Part shown: positions 9,323 to 17,156 of the stretch, piece by piece
Layout of the letters: every line of letters starts with the position of its first letter
Position numbering within the stretch: position 1 is the stretch's first letter
Source of the DNA: Desulfosporosinus sp.
GTDB taxonomy: Bacteria > Campylobacterota > Campylobacteria > Campylobacterales > Arcobacteraceae
NCBI GenBank assembly: GCA_020719775.1
Contig: DYPS01000003.1
Location: 1 to 32,836, forward strand
Direction: 5' to 3'
DNA: 32,836 bases
The notes under the pieces: model-generated
The model's database searches: none
Seen by the model: only the letters and a program-made list of their open reading frames with translations
What the model was told of the DNA's origin: nothing
Translations under genes and position numbers: made by a program

Positions 9323-9685
9323 TTACTCTACTATGCATCTTGCTGCATGAAAACCTCTTTCATGCTCATTTGAGACAAAAATATCCCCTTCAAGCTTCCA
9401 GCCAAGTTCTTGATTTATAATTATAGTTTGAGCAACTTTACGAATAGCTCTACTTTCACAAATTATATTACTTCCACTTTCAAATGTCACTTTAACTTCT
9501 TCCATCCTCGCCATCGTTATAAAATAATGCAAAAGTATTGCCAACGTCAAAAAACTTCCAACAGATAACATTCCTTTTTTAAAACTATTTTTAGCCATAA
9601 AACTTCTTGTAGTAACAAAAGCTGTTATTACAAGAGTAAATATGGCTATCGCCAAATAACCACCTTCAAGTTCAAGAAATTGCAT
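9323..9685 (-). CDS. membrane protein of unknown function, last gene of the heme d1 operon
   Basis: A 120-residue protein with two predicted transmembrane helices (about residues 8-27 and 38-57) followed by a roughly 60-residue soluble domain containing two cysteines (ICES and ARCIVE). I do not recognise a family. The ATG at 9685 is chosen because GGGAG lies 7 bases upstream; an in-frame ATG at 9712 lacks a site. It overlaps the end of the nirDL-type gene by 14 bp, so it is translationally coupled to heme d1 synthesis. Membrane or periplasmic handling of heme d1 is a guess from context only. Confidence 0.7.
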   Translation of the reverse strand: MQFLELEGGYLAIAIFTLVITAFVTTRSFMAKNSFKKGMLSVGSFLTLAILLHYFITMARMEEVKVTFESGSNIICESRAIRKVAQTIIINQELGWKLEGDIFVSNEHERGFHAARCIVE

Positions 9686-10673
9686 ATTTTTTCTCCCATA
9701 CCAAAAATTCATTACTAAAATAAATTATTCGAACTTTTTTAAATTCTTGCAAAGAGTGCAAAATCATATTTGATTTGAACTCTATCTCAGAAGCTATCAA
9801 ATTTATAGTATTTTGAAGCTCATCAGATGAGCCTGCATGTATCATTGTGAAAAGATTATATTTCCAATTTGTAAAAGTAGGTCGTAGATAACAATGGCTC
9901 ACAGCACTAAAGCTAGCTGCAATTTGTCCAATCTCATCACCTTTATTTTCATCAATCTCCCAAACAACCATCGCATTTGCGTTAAATCCAGCTTTTTTGT
10001 GATTTAAAATCGAAGCAAATCTTCGCATTACTCCACTATCTTTTAATTCATTAACGAGTTCAAAGAATTTTTCATAAGTAATGTTAAGCTTATCTTTCAT
10101 CTCTAAAAAAGGTTCATCAATAAATTTTATATCTTGCTGTAAAAGCTCAATCACTCTAAAATGTTCATCAGTCAAAGTCAACTCTTTATGTGCTCTTTTT
10201 ATAACTTCTTCTTTATGTGACAGTTGTTTTGTTGTATCAAGTTTAACAGAAATTTTAAACATTTTAAGAGTTGGAAGTATCAAATAATCATTTGTTTTTG
10301 TAAGTTCAGCAATAAGCTTAACTGTTTTTTCTAATCCAAAAAGAGAGTTTGGCGGTACTGCTAAAGTAAACCAAATATTAAACTTATGACTTCTTAAATA
10401 ATTATGCGAGATACCTGGATGAGAATTGATAATTTTTACAGCTTCCTCAATCTTGTCTTCATCCATATCAAAAGCCACTAACGAAGAGCTATACCCTAAT
10501 CGTTTTGTATCAAAGATAGCTGATGTCTGCCTTATAATTCCATTATCTTTTTGAGCTTGCAGAATTGCCAAAACCTCATCTTTGTCGATATGAAACTTTT
10601 GAGCAATTGCTTCAAAAGGTCTAGGAATAAGTGGAAAATTATGCTGGATTTCAAGCAAGATTTTATTTTTCAT
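9672..10673 (-). CDS. fused siroheme decarboxylase (NirDL-type, two AsnC/Lrp-like halves)
   Basis: Siroheme decarboxylases turn siroheme into 12,18-didecarboxysiroheme on the way to heme d1. The 333 residues contain two AsnC/Lrp-like units. Each has a winged-helix part (PLIPRPFEAIAQKFHIDKDEV; KFIDEPFLEMKDKLNITYEK) and a ferredoxin-like part with the signature pairs GISHNYLRSHKFNIWFTL and AVSHCYLRPTFTNWKYNLFT. In Pseudomonas aeruginosa nirD, nirL, nirG and nirH are separate; in others nirDL is fused. Here one fused gene is the only decarboxylase in the window. The helix-turn-helix could suggest an Lrp regulator, but the SH-x-YLR motifs and context favour the enzyme. It overlaps both neighbours, by 4 and 14 bp. 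Confidence 0.88.
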   Translation of the reverse strand: MKNKILLEIQHNFPLIPRPFEAIAQKFHIDKDEVLAILQAQKDNGIIRQTSAIFDTKRLGYSSSLVAFDMDEDKIEEAVKIINSHPGISHNYLRSHKFNIWFTLAVPPNSLFGLEKTVKLIAELTKTNDYLILPTLKMFKISVKLDTTKQLSHKEEVIKRAHKELTLTDEHFRVIELLQQDIKFIDEPFLEMKDKLNITYEKFFELVNELKDSGVMRRFASILNHKKAGFNANAMVVWEIDENKGDEIGQIAASFSAVSHCYLRPTFTNWKYNLFTMIHAGSSDELQNTINLIASEIEFKSNMILHSLQEFKKVRIIYFSNEFLVWEKKYAIS

Positions 10674-11059
10674 CTATTTTCCTTTAGTTCAAAATAAGTT
10701 TTTACAAACTCTTTTTCTTTTATATTCTCAAATTCTATTTCATTGACTATTGTTTTATTTTGATCCAAAACTACAATAGAGTTTGCTTTTAAAAGCAAAT
10801 GTTTTTTCCCCCAAAACTTATCAATACTCTCTACTTTTGAAAAGAATTCACTATTGTTTGGCTTCACTTTCTCTTCTGTATCTTTGAAAACTATCGTAAG
10901 CCCACCAACTCGTTTTTCAATATTATACGGAAAATGCTGACTAAGTATTTTATAAATTCTCTCTTCTTTCCCTTTTGGCTTAGCATCTTGAAATGTCATT
11001 ATTCCTAAACCAAAAAAAGTTAATATCAAAACTACAAATACAAGAGTTGAATTTTTCAT
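10670..11059 (-). CDS. membrane-anchored periplasmic protein of unknown function in the heme d1 operon
   Basis: A 129-residue protein with an uncleaved-looking N-terminal hydrophobic helix (residues 5-23) and a lysine/glutamate-rich domain of about 100 residues predicted to face the periplasm. There is no heme motif and no cysteine. I do not recognise a family. Its stop overlaps the nirDL-type start (ATGA) and its start overlaps the precorrin-2 dehydrogenase gene by 4 bp, so it is made stoichiometrically close to those enzymes. With the gene at 9323-9685 it is one of two unknown membrane-attached proteins flanking the siroheme decarboxylase. Confidence 0.75.
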   Translation of the reverse strand: MKNSTLVFVVLILTFFGLGIMTFQDAKPKGKEERIYKILSQHFPYNIEKRVGGLTIVFKDTEEKVKPNNSEFFSKVESIDKFWGKKHLLLKANSIVVLDQNKTIVNEIEFENIKEKEFVKTYFELKENR

Positions 11060-11640
11060 TTTTTATTTTCCCCTTCTTTTCCAATATTTTGGAAATATTC
11101 ACTTGCCAAATTACTAAGATATTCCATTCTTTCTTTCCCCTTTGGTAAACTATTTCTAAGGTTATCCATGTAGTTTAAGAACTCTTCGATATCGTCTGGT
11201 ATTTTTTCCCCTATATATTTTTTGACATGTTTAGCAACAGCTGGAGATTTCCCACTTGTAGAAATCGATACAGTAAGGCCACCTTTTTTGATATATGCTG
11301 GAAATATAAAATTACAATAATCAACACTATCCACAGAATTACAAAGCTTATTATACACTTTACATTCTTCAAAAATCTCTTTTTGAAGAGTCAAATCATC
11401 AACAGCTACAACAATGATATCAAACTCTTTAATATCATTGTTTATATATTTTCGCATCAAAAAAGGAAGATTGTTTTTCTCTATATATTCTCTTGCTTTA
11501 TCACAAATAAATGGGGAGATAATCGTAATATCTGTCGTAAAATCAAGTATTTTTTCAAGTTTTTCAGTTGCAATATTTCCACCACCAACAATCAAAACTT
11601 TAATTTTATCCATTTTTAAATAAAGCGGAAAATATTTCAT
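11056..11640 (-). CDS. precorrin-2 dehydrogenase / sirohydrochlorin ferrochelatase (CysG N-terminal / Met8-like)
   Basis: Oxidises precorrin-2 to sirohydrochlorin with NAD+ and may insert iron to give siroheme. The N-terminus MKYFPLYLKM...VLIVGGGNIATEKLEKIL is the Rossmann dinucleotide motif of the CysG-N/Met8 family, and SVDYCNFIFPAYIKKGGLTVSISTSGKSP is the conserved active-site block. At 194 residues it is the stand-alone domain without the methyltransferase half. That half is the next gene upstream (11637-12374), overlapping by 4 bp, so together they equal a split CysG. In this operon its siroheme feeds the decarboxylase for heme d1, and perhaps sulfite or nitrite reductases elsewhere. Confidence 0.9.
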   Translation of the reverse strand: MKYFPLYLKMDKIKVLIVGGGNIATEKLEKILDFTTDITIISPFICDKAREYIEKNNLPFLMRKYINNDIKEFDIIVVAVDDLTLQKEIFEECKVYNKLCNSVDSVDYCNFIFPAYIKKGGLTVSISTSGKSPAVAKHVKKYIGEKIPDDIEEFLNYMDNLRNSLPKGKERMEYLSNLASEYFQNIGKEGENKK

Positions 11641-12374
11641 TTTGTTTCAAACCACTGAAGTTTCTCTCTAAAATTGACAACTTCCCCAATTATAAACATT
11701 ACTGGGGAGCTCAAATGTGCTGAAAGTTCAACTATATTTTCCAAAGTTCCTACAACAACTTCTTGTTCCATTGTTGTCCCTTTACTAATGACTGCTATCG
11801 GCGTAGTAGCACTTTTTCCAACTTTTTGTAATTTTGTACAAATTGATTTAAGTTTATGAAATCCCATTAAAAATACCAAAGTCTCTTCATCTTTCATACA
11901 TTCCCAATTTATCTGAGATTTTTCTTTATTTGCTGATTCATGTCCAGTTATCACTTTAAAAGAAGTTGCTACATTTCTATGTGTTACAGGGATCCCAGCA
12001 TAAGCAGGAGCCGCAATAGAAGAACTAATACCTGGAATAATCTCAAATTTTACACCCCTATCATAAAGATATAAACCTTCCTCTCCGCCTCTACCAAATA
12101 CAAAAGGATCTCCCCCTTTAAGTCTTACAACCGTTTCATATTCCAGTGACAATTGATATAAAATTTCATTTATCTCTTCTTGAGGAACGAGATGATGGCC
12201 ATCTTCTTTTCCAACATTTACAAATTCACAACCATCTTTACAAAGATCTAATATTTTCGGATTTGCCAATCTATCATAAACTAAAGCATCAGCTTCCTGT
12301 ACTAACCTATACGCTTTCATTGTCATTAATTCAATATCTCCAGGCCCTGCTCCAGTTAAATATACTTTTCCCAT
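11637..12374 (-). CDS. uroporphyrinogen-III C-methyltransferase (SUMT, NirE/CobA type)
   Basis: Methylates uroporphyrinogen III twice with S-adenosylmethionine to give precorrin-2, the branch point to siroheme and heme d1. Family blocks are VYLTGAGPGDIELMTMKAYR, VVRLKGGDPFVFGRGGEE, IPGISSSIAAPAYAGIPVTHR and SFKVITGHE. The length of 245 residues is typical for a single-domain SUMT. It starts where nirF ends (shared base, TAATG) and overlaps the dehydrogenase gene by 4 bp. Within a dedicated nir operon the name nirE would fit, but sequence alone does not separate NirE from CobA. Confidence 0.93.
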   Translation of the reverse strand: MGKVYLTGAGPGDIELMTMKAYRLVQEADALVYDRLANPKILDLCKDGCEFVNVGKEDGHHLVPQEEINEILYQLSLEYETVVRLKGGDPFVFGRGGEEGLYLYDRGVKFEIIPGISSSIAAPAYAGIPVTHRNVATSFKVITGHESANKEKSQINWECMKDEETLVFLMGFHKLKSICTKLQKVGKSATTPIAVISKGTTMEQEVVVGTLENIVELSAHLSSPVMFIIGEVVNFREKLQWFETK

Positions 12375-13450
12375 TATTTTTTCTCCCTATAGATAAATAT
12401 TCCAGATGGTTTTTTAACACCAAAAATTTCTTTACTAACAAACCAATCATTTGTATTAATAACAGCTATTTTATTTGTATCATTTACAGATACATAAAGA
12501 TGAGGTTTTTCTTCACTCCATCGTACATGTAAAACTTTGCCATCAAAATTAAACTCCTTCAAAACTTCTAGTGTTTTGGTATCTATTATTTGAATAACTG
12601 GAAATTTTTCTCCACTAAAAGTAACAGCTAAATATCTTTTGTCAGGGCTAAGTGCTGTAAAAACTGGTAATCCAATTGTTGTAATATTCTTGATAAAGTT
12701 AAACTTATTATCATAAACCAAAACTTTATTATCTCCAACTGCTGGAATAAACACTTGTTGTCCTCCTAAACTCCAAAAACCAAAATGAGGTACTTTTAAT
12801 ACCGGTTGATTATTTTGAGTCAAGATCTTTATTTGTGAAAAATTCATCTTTTCTAAATCAATCACACCAAAATAAGGACTCTTGAAAAAACCAACAATAT
12901 AGTTTTGATTGTCAAGCATCGCATCAAATGGCATAATCCCAACATCCTCAAATTCTTTAAAAGGTACAAAGAATGGTTTTCTCTTCGGATCCCTTTTTAA
13001 AATAGTGAGTTTATCAGTATCCATTTGAGCAAAAACAAGATAGTTTTTATAAGTTTTAATTCCTACATTTCTTGAATTTGTCACTATCTTCTGGAGTGGC
13101 TTGAGGTCTTTTGTAAGTATATCAACACTTTTGTCATCATAGTTTGCCACAGCTACAAAATCATCTTCCACAACAAAGCCAATAGCACTTTTACTTGTTT
13201 TGTATTCATTTAAAATTTTGTTAGTTTGTGGATTAAATCGTAACACATATCCATCTCTTGTGATAGCATATCCATCTTTAGCATGAAATTTAACAACACC
13301 ATGATTCATATCTTTCATATTCACAATGCGTTCAGTCACTTTACTCTCTTCAATAATAGCCAAAGATGAATTTTCTCTTTCAACTATAAAAAATTTTTCT
13401 GTTCCAAAAAGGCTTACCACAAAGCCAAACAATACAATCCATTTTTTCAT
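12374..13450 (-). CDS. nirF: heme d1 biosynthesis protein NirF
   Basis: NirF acts late in heme d1 synthesis in the periplasm as a dihydro-heme d1-type dehydrogenase and is related to the eight-bladed propeller of NirS. The 358-residue protein begins with a signal peptide (MKKWIVLFGFVVSLFG). It continues as repeating beta-propeller blades such as GYAITRDGYVLRFNPQTNK, FVAVANYDDKSVDIL, KRYLAVTFSGE and VIDTKTLEVLKEF-like segments. Pseudomonas NirF is a lipoprotein; here no cysteine follows the signal region, so this one is probably soluble or held by an uncleaved signal. It shares one base with each neighbour, in the order nirJ-nirF-SUMT. Confidence 0.88.
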   Translation of the reverse strand: MKKWIVLFGFVVSLFGTEKFFIVERENSSLAIIEESKVTERIVNMKDMNHGVVKFHAKDGYAITRDGYVLRFNPQTNKILNEYKTSKSAIGFVVEDDFVAVANYDDKSVDILTKDLKPLQKIVTNSRNVGIKTYKNYLVFAQMDTDKLTILKRDPKRKPFFVPFKEFEDVGIMPFDAMLDNQNYIVGFFKSPYFGVIDLEKMNFSQIKILTQNNQPVLKVPHFGFWSLGGQQVFIPAVGDNKVLVYDNKFNFIKNITTIGLPVFTALSPDKRYLAVTFSGEKFPVIQIIDTKTLEVLKEFNFDGKVLHVRWSEEKPHLYVSVNDTNKIAVINTNDWFVSKEIFGVKKPSGIFIYREKK

Positions 13451-14580
13451 CAGATCTCCTTTTGTGATTTTTTGATTAATTCAAGATAACAACTTGGATC
13501 TTCTGCCCATAAATCATCATAAATCGCATTAGCTCTACTTCTACTACCACCATTACAAATATTTAAATATTCACAACTTTCACAACTTCCACCCAATTTT
13601 CTTGGAGTCATTCTAAGATTTTCCAAAATACTATTTTTTTTGTTATTCCAAATATTTGTAAAGCTATCTTCTAAGATATTTCCTATTGTTTGCGGAAAAA
13701 ATGGATCAGGCTTCACATTTCCTACGCTATCAATATTTAATAATTTTCTACCAGCACTATTTCCGCCCCATGCAATAAGTTTGTCTTTAACTATTTCTAC
13801 AAGATATGGGTATCTTGCTTCAATTTCTTGTAAAAATAAAATGGCATCAACTTCCATATTTCCTGTAACAATTTCAATATCATTATCTATTTTTTGATAT
13901 TCAAAAGCCTTATCCATAATATATTTAACAGCCTTGATTCGTTCCTCTTTTGAGATATCCATGGCTAAATTTTCTAGGCCTCTTCCGCTATAAACAAGAT
14001 GTGAGATATAAATCTTTGCAAAATTTTCTTTTTCAGATAGTTCAAAAATAAAAGGGAGCGATTTTAATGTTTGTTTTGTCAAAGTAAATCTAATTCCGAC
14101 TTTTCCCCCCGCTTTTTGGATAAGTTTCATCGCTTCAATTGATTTTTTAAATGAACCTTTCAACCCTCTAAACATATCATGAGTTTCCTCATCTCCATCA
14201 ATACTTACCCCTATATAATCAAAGGTTTCTACTATTTTTTGAGCATTTGAGTTATTTATATAAAGACCGTTTGATGACAAATAAGTGACAATCCCTTTTT
14301 CTTTTGCATACAATGCAATTTCAAAGATATCTTTTCGTACCAATGGCTCACCGCCAGAAAAAATTATAAATTTTATTTTATTTTGAACAAACTCATCAAT
14401 TGTTTGCTTAATGATTTCAGTAGTTAAAACGTCAACGCTATCTAAACTTGCTTTTGAATAACAATGTAAACACGAAAGATTGCAACGATTTGTAAAATTC
14501 CAAATAACAATCGCGCCGTCAAGAACTCGAGATGGCCTTGCATCAATTGAAGTTTTTAATAAATTTGATAATCTAAACAT
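13450..14580 (-). CDS. nirJ: heme d1 biosynthesis radical SAM protein NirJ
   Basis: NirJ is a cytoplasmic radical SAM enzyme that removes propionate side chains from didecarboxysiroheme. The radical SAM cluster motif is CNLSCLHC (C33, C37, C40) after the typical VIWNFTNR lead-in. FSGGEPLVRKD, SSNGLYI and GVSIDGDEETHD follow. The C-terminal region carries a SPASM-like cysteine set (GGSCESCEYLNICNGGSRSRA, quoted in part: CESC, C at ICNGG, and C near the end in DPSCY) for an auxiliary cluster. Length 376 is normal. Its ATG is 1 bp after the nirC stop, and its stop overlaps nirF. Confidence 0.94.
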   Translation of the reverse strand: MFRLSNLLKTSIDARPSRVLDGAIVIWNFTNRCNLSCLHCYSKASLDSVDVLTTEIIKQTIDEFVQNKIKFIIFSGGEPLVRKDIFEIALYAKEKGIVTYLSSNGLYINNSNAQKIVETFDYIGVSIDGDEETHDMFRGLKGSFKKSIEAMKLIQKAGGKVGIRFTLTKQTLKSLPFIFELSEKENFAKIYISHLVYSGRGLENLAMDISKEERIKAVKYIMDKAFEYQKIDNDIEIVTGNMEVDAILFLQEIEARYPYLVEIVKDKLIAWGGNSAGRKLLNIDSVGNVKPDPFFPQTIGNILEDSFTNIWNNKKNSILENLRMTPRKLGGSCESCEYLNICNGGSRSRANAIYDDLWAEDPSCYLELIKKSQKEI

Positions 14581-14581
14581 C

Positions 14582-14887
14582 TTATTCCTTTTTGATTGAT
14601 TTGTATGACAAAATATAGTCGCTTAATGCCTCATACTCAGCTGAAGAAAGTTGAAATGCTGGCATCACAGTTCGTTTATAACCTAAATTTCGAAAACTTT
14701 CTTGTGGATTATTAATATGAGCTATAATTTCCCCACTTGTACGATGATTTGCTATCTCTTCAAATGAGGGTCCAAAGGCAAGTGAAGTTTGATGATGGCA
14801 ACCCCAACAGTATTTTTCAAAAACTATCTTTCCATCAAGACAAAAAGCAGATGAAAACACAACAAAACAAGTAAATATAACTTTCAA
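14582..14887 (-). CDS. nirC: NirC-like monoheme cytochrome c, first gene of the heme d1 operon
   Basis: A 101-residue periplasmic c-type cytochrome with a short signal peptide (about residues 1-16), one heme site CWGCH (C27, C30, H31) and a likely distal methionine in TVMPAF (M75). NirC delivers electrons to NirS or acts in heme d1 maturation. The start is an unusual TTG at 14887, supported by AAGGAG (minus strand 14898-14893) at 5-base spacing and by the absence of any other start before the heme motif. The predicted mRNA leader is only 14 bases from the FNR-box promoter start at 14901. Confidence 0.85.
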   Translation of the reverse strand: MKVIFTCFVVFSSAFCLDGKIVFEKYCWGCHHQTSLAFGPSFEEIANHRTSGEIIAHINNPQESFRNLGYKRTVMPAFQLSSAEYEALSDYILSYKSIKKE

Positions 14888-14900
14888 AAAAACTCCTTAA

Positions 14901-14949
14901 TTGAAAAATTTTATCATAATATAAGAATATTTAAATTGACTTTGGTCAA
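14901..14949 (-). promoter_or_regulatory. FNR-type operator and promoter of the nirC heme d1 operon
   Basis: The palindrome TTGAC-TTTG-GTCAA at 14936-14949 is followed on the minus strand after exactly 22 bases by TAAAAT (14913-14908), predicting a start at A 14901. The box is centred at 14942.5, that is -41.5, the class II activator position. The same box serves the divergent trpD2 promoter, so one dimer site could activate both directions. Confidence 0.75.
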
Positions 14950-14984
14950 ACACAACACAGTAACCCTTAGTTATAATACATAAT
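14936..14984 (+). promoter_or_regulatory. FNR-type operator and promoter of the trpD2-like gene
   Basis: The shared palindrome TTGAC-TTTG-GTCAA (14936-14949) is followed on the plus strand after 22 bases by a perfect TATAAT (14972-14977). The predicted start is 14984, which also puts the box centre at -41.5. The leader to ATG 15009 would be 25 bases. Confidence 0.75.
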
Positions 14985-15008
14985 AAGATATTGAAAGTTG
15001 GATTACAT

Positions 15009-15905
15009 ATGGTTGATTTTTTAAAATACATAAAAGCAGTTGGAACTGGTCCTCGGCATAATAGAGACTTGTCTAAAGAAGAGTCATTTGATGCGATGAA
15101 TCAGATTTTAAGGGGTAACGTTCCAAATGAAATTATTGGAGCTTTTTTACTCGGATGGAGAGTAAAAAGTGAAACAGCGGGAGAGTTTATTGGAGCTGTT
15201 GAAGCATTTGATAGCTTTATAAAAAAATGTGAAATTCCAAATTCAATAGAATTAGGTTATCCATATGATGGAAAGAATGATAATCCATATTTATTTACAC
15301 TTATAGCATCTTTTTTGGAAAAATTTGAGATAAATTTAGTACTTTGTGGAGACAATCTAGACCATGCAAAAAGTGGGCTTACAGTCAAAGAAGTTTGCGA
15401 CAATACAAAACTTAAGGAAAATATTTTTTATTTTAATAGGGATGAGATTTTTCCAGCATTATCAAAGTTAAATAGTATTAGAGAAAATCTACAAATTAGA
15501 ACTTCACTAAATAGCATCGAAAAACTAACAGGTTTTGCTTCTAGTGAAGTAGGGATTTTAGGAGCTTTTCATAAACCTTTTGTGGACAAATATATCCAAA
15601 TTTATAAAAATCGTTATAAAAAATTTGCCGTTATCAAAGGAAGCGAAGGAAGTCTTGAAATATTTGGAAAATGCAAAATTTGGATTTGTAAAGGGGAACA
15701 AATAGAAGAACTAACTATCGATCCTGCTGATTTTGGCGTAACTTACCAAAAATCTTGGGAGAAAATTACGATGGAAGAATCATTAGAGATGATAGGAAAT
15801 CCAAGTGATGAACTTTTAAAACTCGCTAAACTCAATACAGCTGTAATATTGTATATTTACAGTGATAATTTCAAAAGCATCGAAGAGGTATTCGCTTTAT
15901 TATGA
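15009..15905 (+). CDS. TrpD2-like anthranilate phosphoribosyltransferase-family protein (YbiB type)
   Basis: The N-terminal helical domain FLKYIKAVGTGPRHNRDLSK...GAFLLGWRVKSETAGEFIG and the following alpha/beta domain place it in the TrpD2/YbiB branch of the nucleoside phosphorylase/TrpD fold. That branch lacks the catalytic GTGGD of true TrpD; here the position reads YPYDGKNDNPY. Characterised TrpD2 proteins bind nucleic acid rather than make tryptophan. I place the start at ATG 15009 (298 residues); a TTG at 14991 is also in frame, but it would leave only a 7-base leader from the predicted transcription start. It diverges from the heme d1 operon and shares its FNR-type box. Its part in denitrification is unknown. 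Confidence 0.75.
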   Translation: MVDFLKYIKAVGTGPRHNRDLSKEESFDAMNQILRGNVPNEIIGAFLLGWRVKSETAGEFIGAVEAFDSFIKKCEIPNSIELGYPYDGKNDNPYLFTLIASFLEKFEINLVLCGDNLDHAKSGLTVKEVCDNTKLKENIFYFNRDEIFPALSKLNSIRENLQIRTSLNSIEKLTGFASSEVGILGAFHKPFVDKYIQIYKNRYKKFAVIKGSEGSLEIFGKCKIWICKGEQIEELTIDPADFGVTYQKSWEKITMEESLEMIGNPSDELLKLAKLNTAVILYIYSDNFKSIEEVFALL

Positions 15906-15997
15906 TTCTTCATTTGCTTTGGAAGATTCTCTCAATCTTTTAAGCTTTTTTACAGTTTTCTCATCTTTTCCGGTCATTTGATTTGCTTATTACCAAT

Positions 15998-16039
15998 AAA
16001 AATTATTGATTGTTGTCATTTTCAAAAACAATAATTTTT
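15998..16039. repeat. perfect 11-bp inverted repeat around the pentaheme cytochrome promoter box
   Basis: AAAAATTATTG (15998-16008) and CAATAATTTTT (16029-16039) are exact reverse complements separated by 20 bases. The left arm overlaps the degenerate FNR-type box. On the plus strand the right arm ends in TTTTT, so it could also act as a weak terminator for the trpD2-like gene. Confidence 0.55.
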
Positions 16040-16054
16040 AATATTATTCTCAAA
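16006..16054 (+). promoter_or_regulatory. degenerate FNR-type box and -10 before the first pentaheme cytochrome
   Basis: TTGAT-TGTT-GTCAT (16006-16019) matches the TTGAC-N4-GTCAA palindrome at 8 of 10 positions. It is followed after exactly 22 bases by TATTAT (16042-16047), predicting a start at A 16054 with the box at -41.5. A GGAG site (16064-16067) precedes the ATG at 16073. The geometry is the main support; the box itself is imperfect. Confidence 0.45.
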
Positions 16055-16072
16055 AATTAATTTGGAGTTTCC

Positions 16073-17146
16073 ATGAAATATATTTTGTTCATTCCGCTTT
16101 TTATTACTAGCTTATTGTCTTCGAATCTTGACAATGCCTGTAAAAGTTGTCATCTTAATATTTATACAGAATATTATGGTTCGATTCATGCCACATCAGC
16201 TCCAAAAGATGATGCGATCCATAAAGCAGTTTGGGACAAACACCCAAACAAAGATAAAAATGACTACACTTGTAAAGAGTGTCACACTCCAAATGAAGTA
16301 GAAAAAAGTATCTCTTGTGTTGATTGTCATACAATTTCTAGCTTCAAAGAAGACAAAATTCATAATCATAATATCAAAACTACAAAAGAAAAATATTTTT
16401 ATTCAGCTGATATTGCACAAAAAGGAAAAATACAAAACTTTAAAAAAGAAAATGGCTTTATGGGATTTTTTAACAAAAGTAATGGCTCTCCTTATCATTC
16501 AATAGATTATACAAATGAAAATTATTATAATAGTAAAATGTGTATGGGTTGTCATTCACACAACACAAATGACAAAGCAATTGATGCTTGTAGAATAGCA
16601 ATGCCCACAACAAAAGAAACTAATTGTATCACTTGCCATATGCCTCAAGTCAATGGAAGTGCTACTTCGATCAAGATTACCAAAACACATGCGTATCATG
16701 GTTTTGCTGGAGTCCATAATGCTCCTCAAATGTTAAGTAAATATTTGGAAATAAAAATATCACAAACAAAAAATGGTTTTGATGTATCGTTACACAATAC
16801 TTCTCCTCATCCATTTTTGCTTCAACCCCTCAGAGTTGCAAAGCTCACCATCAAAATAAATAGTAAAAAACTTTCTCCTATTCTTTTTGCAAGAATTTTA
16901 GGTGATGAGAAAAATAACCCTACAATGCCTTGGGATGCTACAAAAGTTTTGAGCGATACGATGCTTAAAGCAAACGAAAAGAGAAGTTTTCATTTTAGTG
17001 AAAACCTAAAAAATGGTGATATGGTAGAAGCTGAATTTGGTTTTTTTGTGCTTAATCCAAAAGCAAAAGAGAAACTAGAGCTCCAAAATAATGAAACAGC
17101 AAATAAGTTTACGGTTTTTAAATCTGAGATATTAAAAATAAAATAA
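16073..17146 (+). CDS. periplasmic pentaheme cytochrome c, first of two paralogues
   Basis: A signal peptide (residues 1-17) is followed by five CxxCH sites: CKSCH (23-27), CKECH (67-71), CVDCH (82-86), CMGCH (157-161) and CITCH (185-189). The first heme is followed by a block (IYTEYYGSIHATSAPKDDA) with the look of the cytochrome c554 / multiheme family. After residue 190 a heme-free beta-rich domain of about 165 residues begins, containing SPHPFLLQPLRVAKLTI. The spacing and the C-terminal domain match the protein at 18624-19727. It may move electrons to NirS/NorBC or reduce a nitrogen oxide itself; neither can be read from the sequence. The hemerythrin-PAS gene follows after 10 bp. Confidence 0.85.
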   Translation: MKYILFIPLFITSLLSSNLDNACKSCHLNIYTEYYGSIHATSAPKDDAIHKAVWDKHPNKDKNDYTCKECHTPNEVEKSISCVDCHTISSFKEDKIHNHNIKTTKEKYFYSADIAQKGKIQNFKKENGFMGFFNKSNGSPYHSIDYTNENYYNSKMCMGCHSHNTNDKAIDACRIAMPTTKETNCITCHMPQVNGSATSIKITKTHAYHGFAGVHNAPQMLSKYLEIKISQTKNGFDVSLHNTSPHPFLLQPLRVAKLTIKINSKKLSPILFARILGDEKNNPTMPWDATKVLSDTMLKANEKRSFHFSENLKNGDMVEAEFGFFVLNPKAKEKLELQNNETANKFTVFKSEILKIK

Positions 17147-17156
17147 AGGGTATAGA

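Noticed and set aside
9672-10673. Reading the nirDL-type protein as an Lrp/AsnC transcription regulator of the operon
   Set aside because: Two fused AsnC-like halves with SH-x-YLR motifs and position among heme d1 genes fit siroheme decarboxylase; the FNR-family protein is the better regulator.
15905-15979. Minus-strand frame of 25 codons rich in Lys and Glu, after the trpD2-like gene
   Set aside because: It is short, has no ribosome binding site, a stop lies just upstream, and I see no similarity to a known protein. It could be a gene remnant but cannot be supported.
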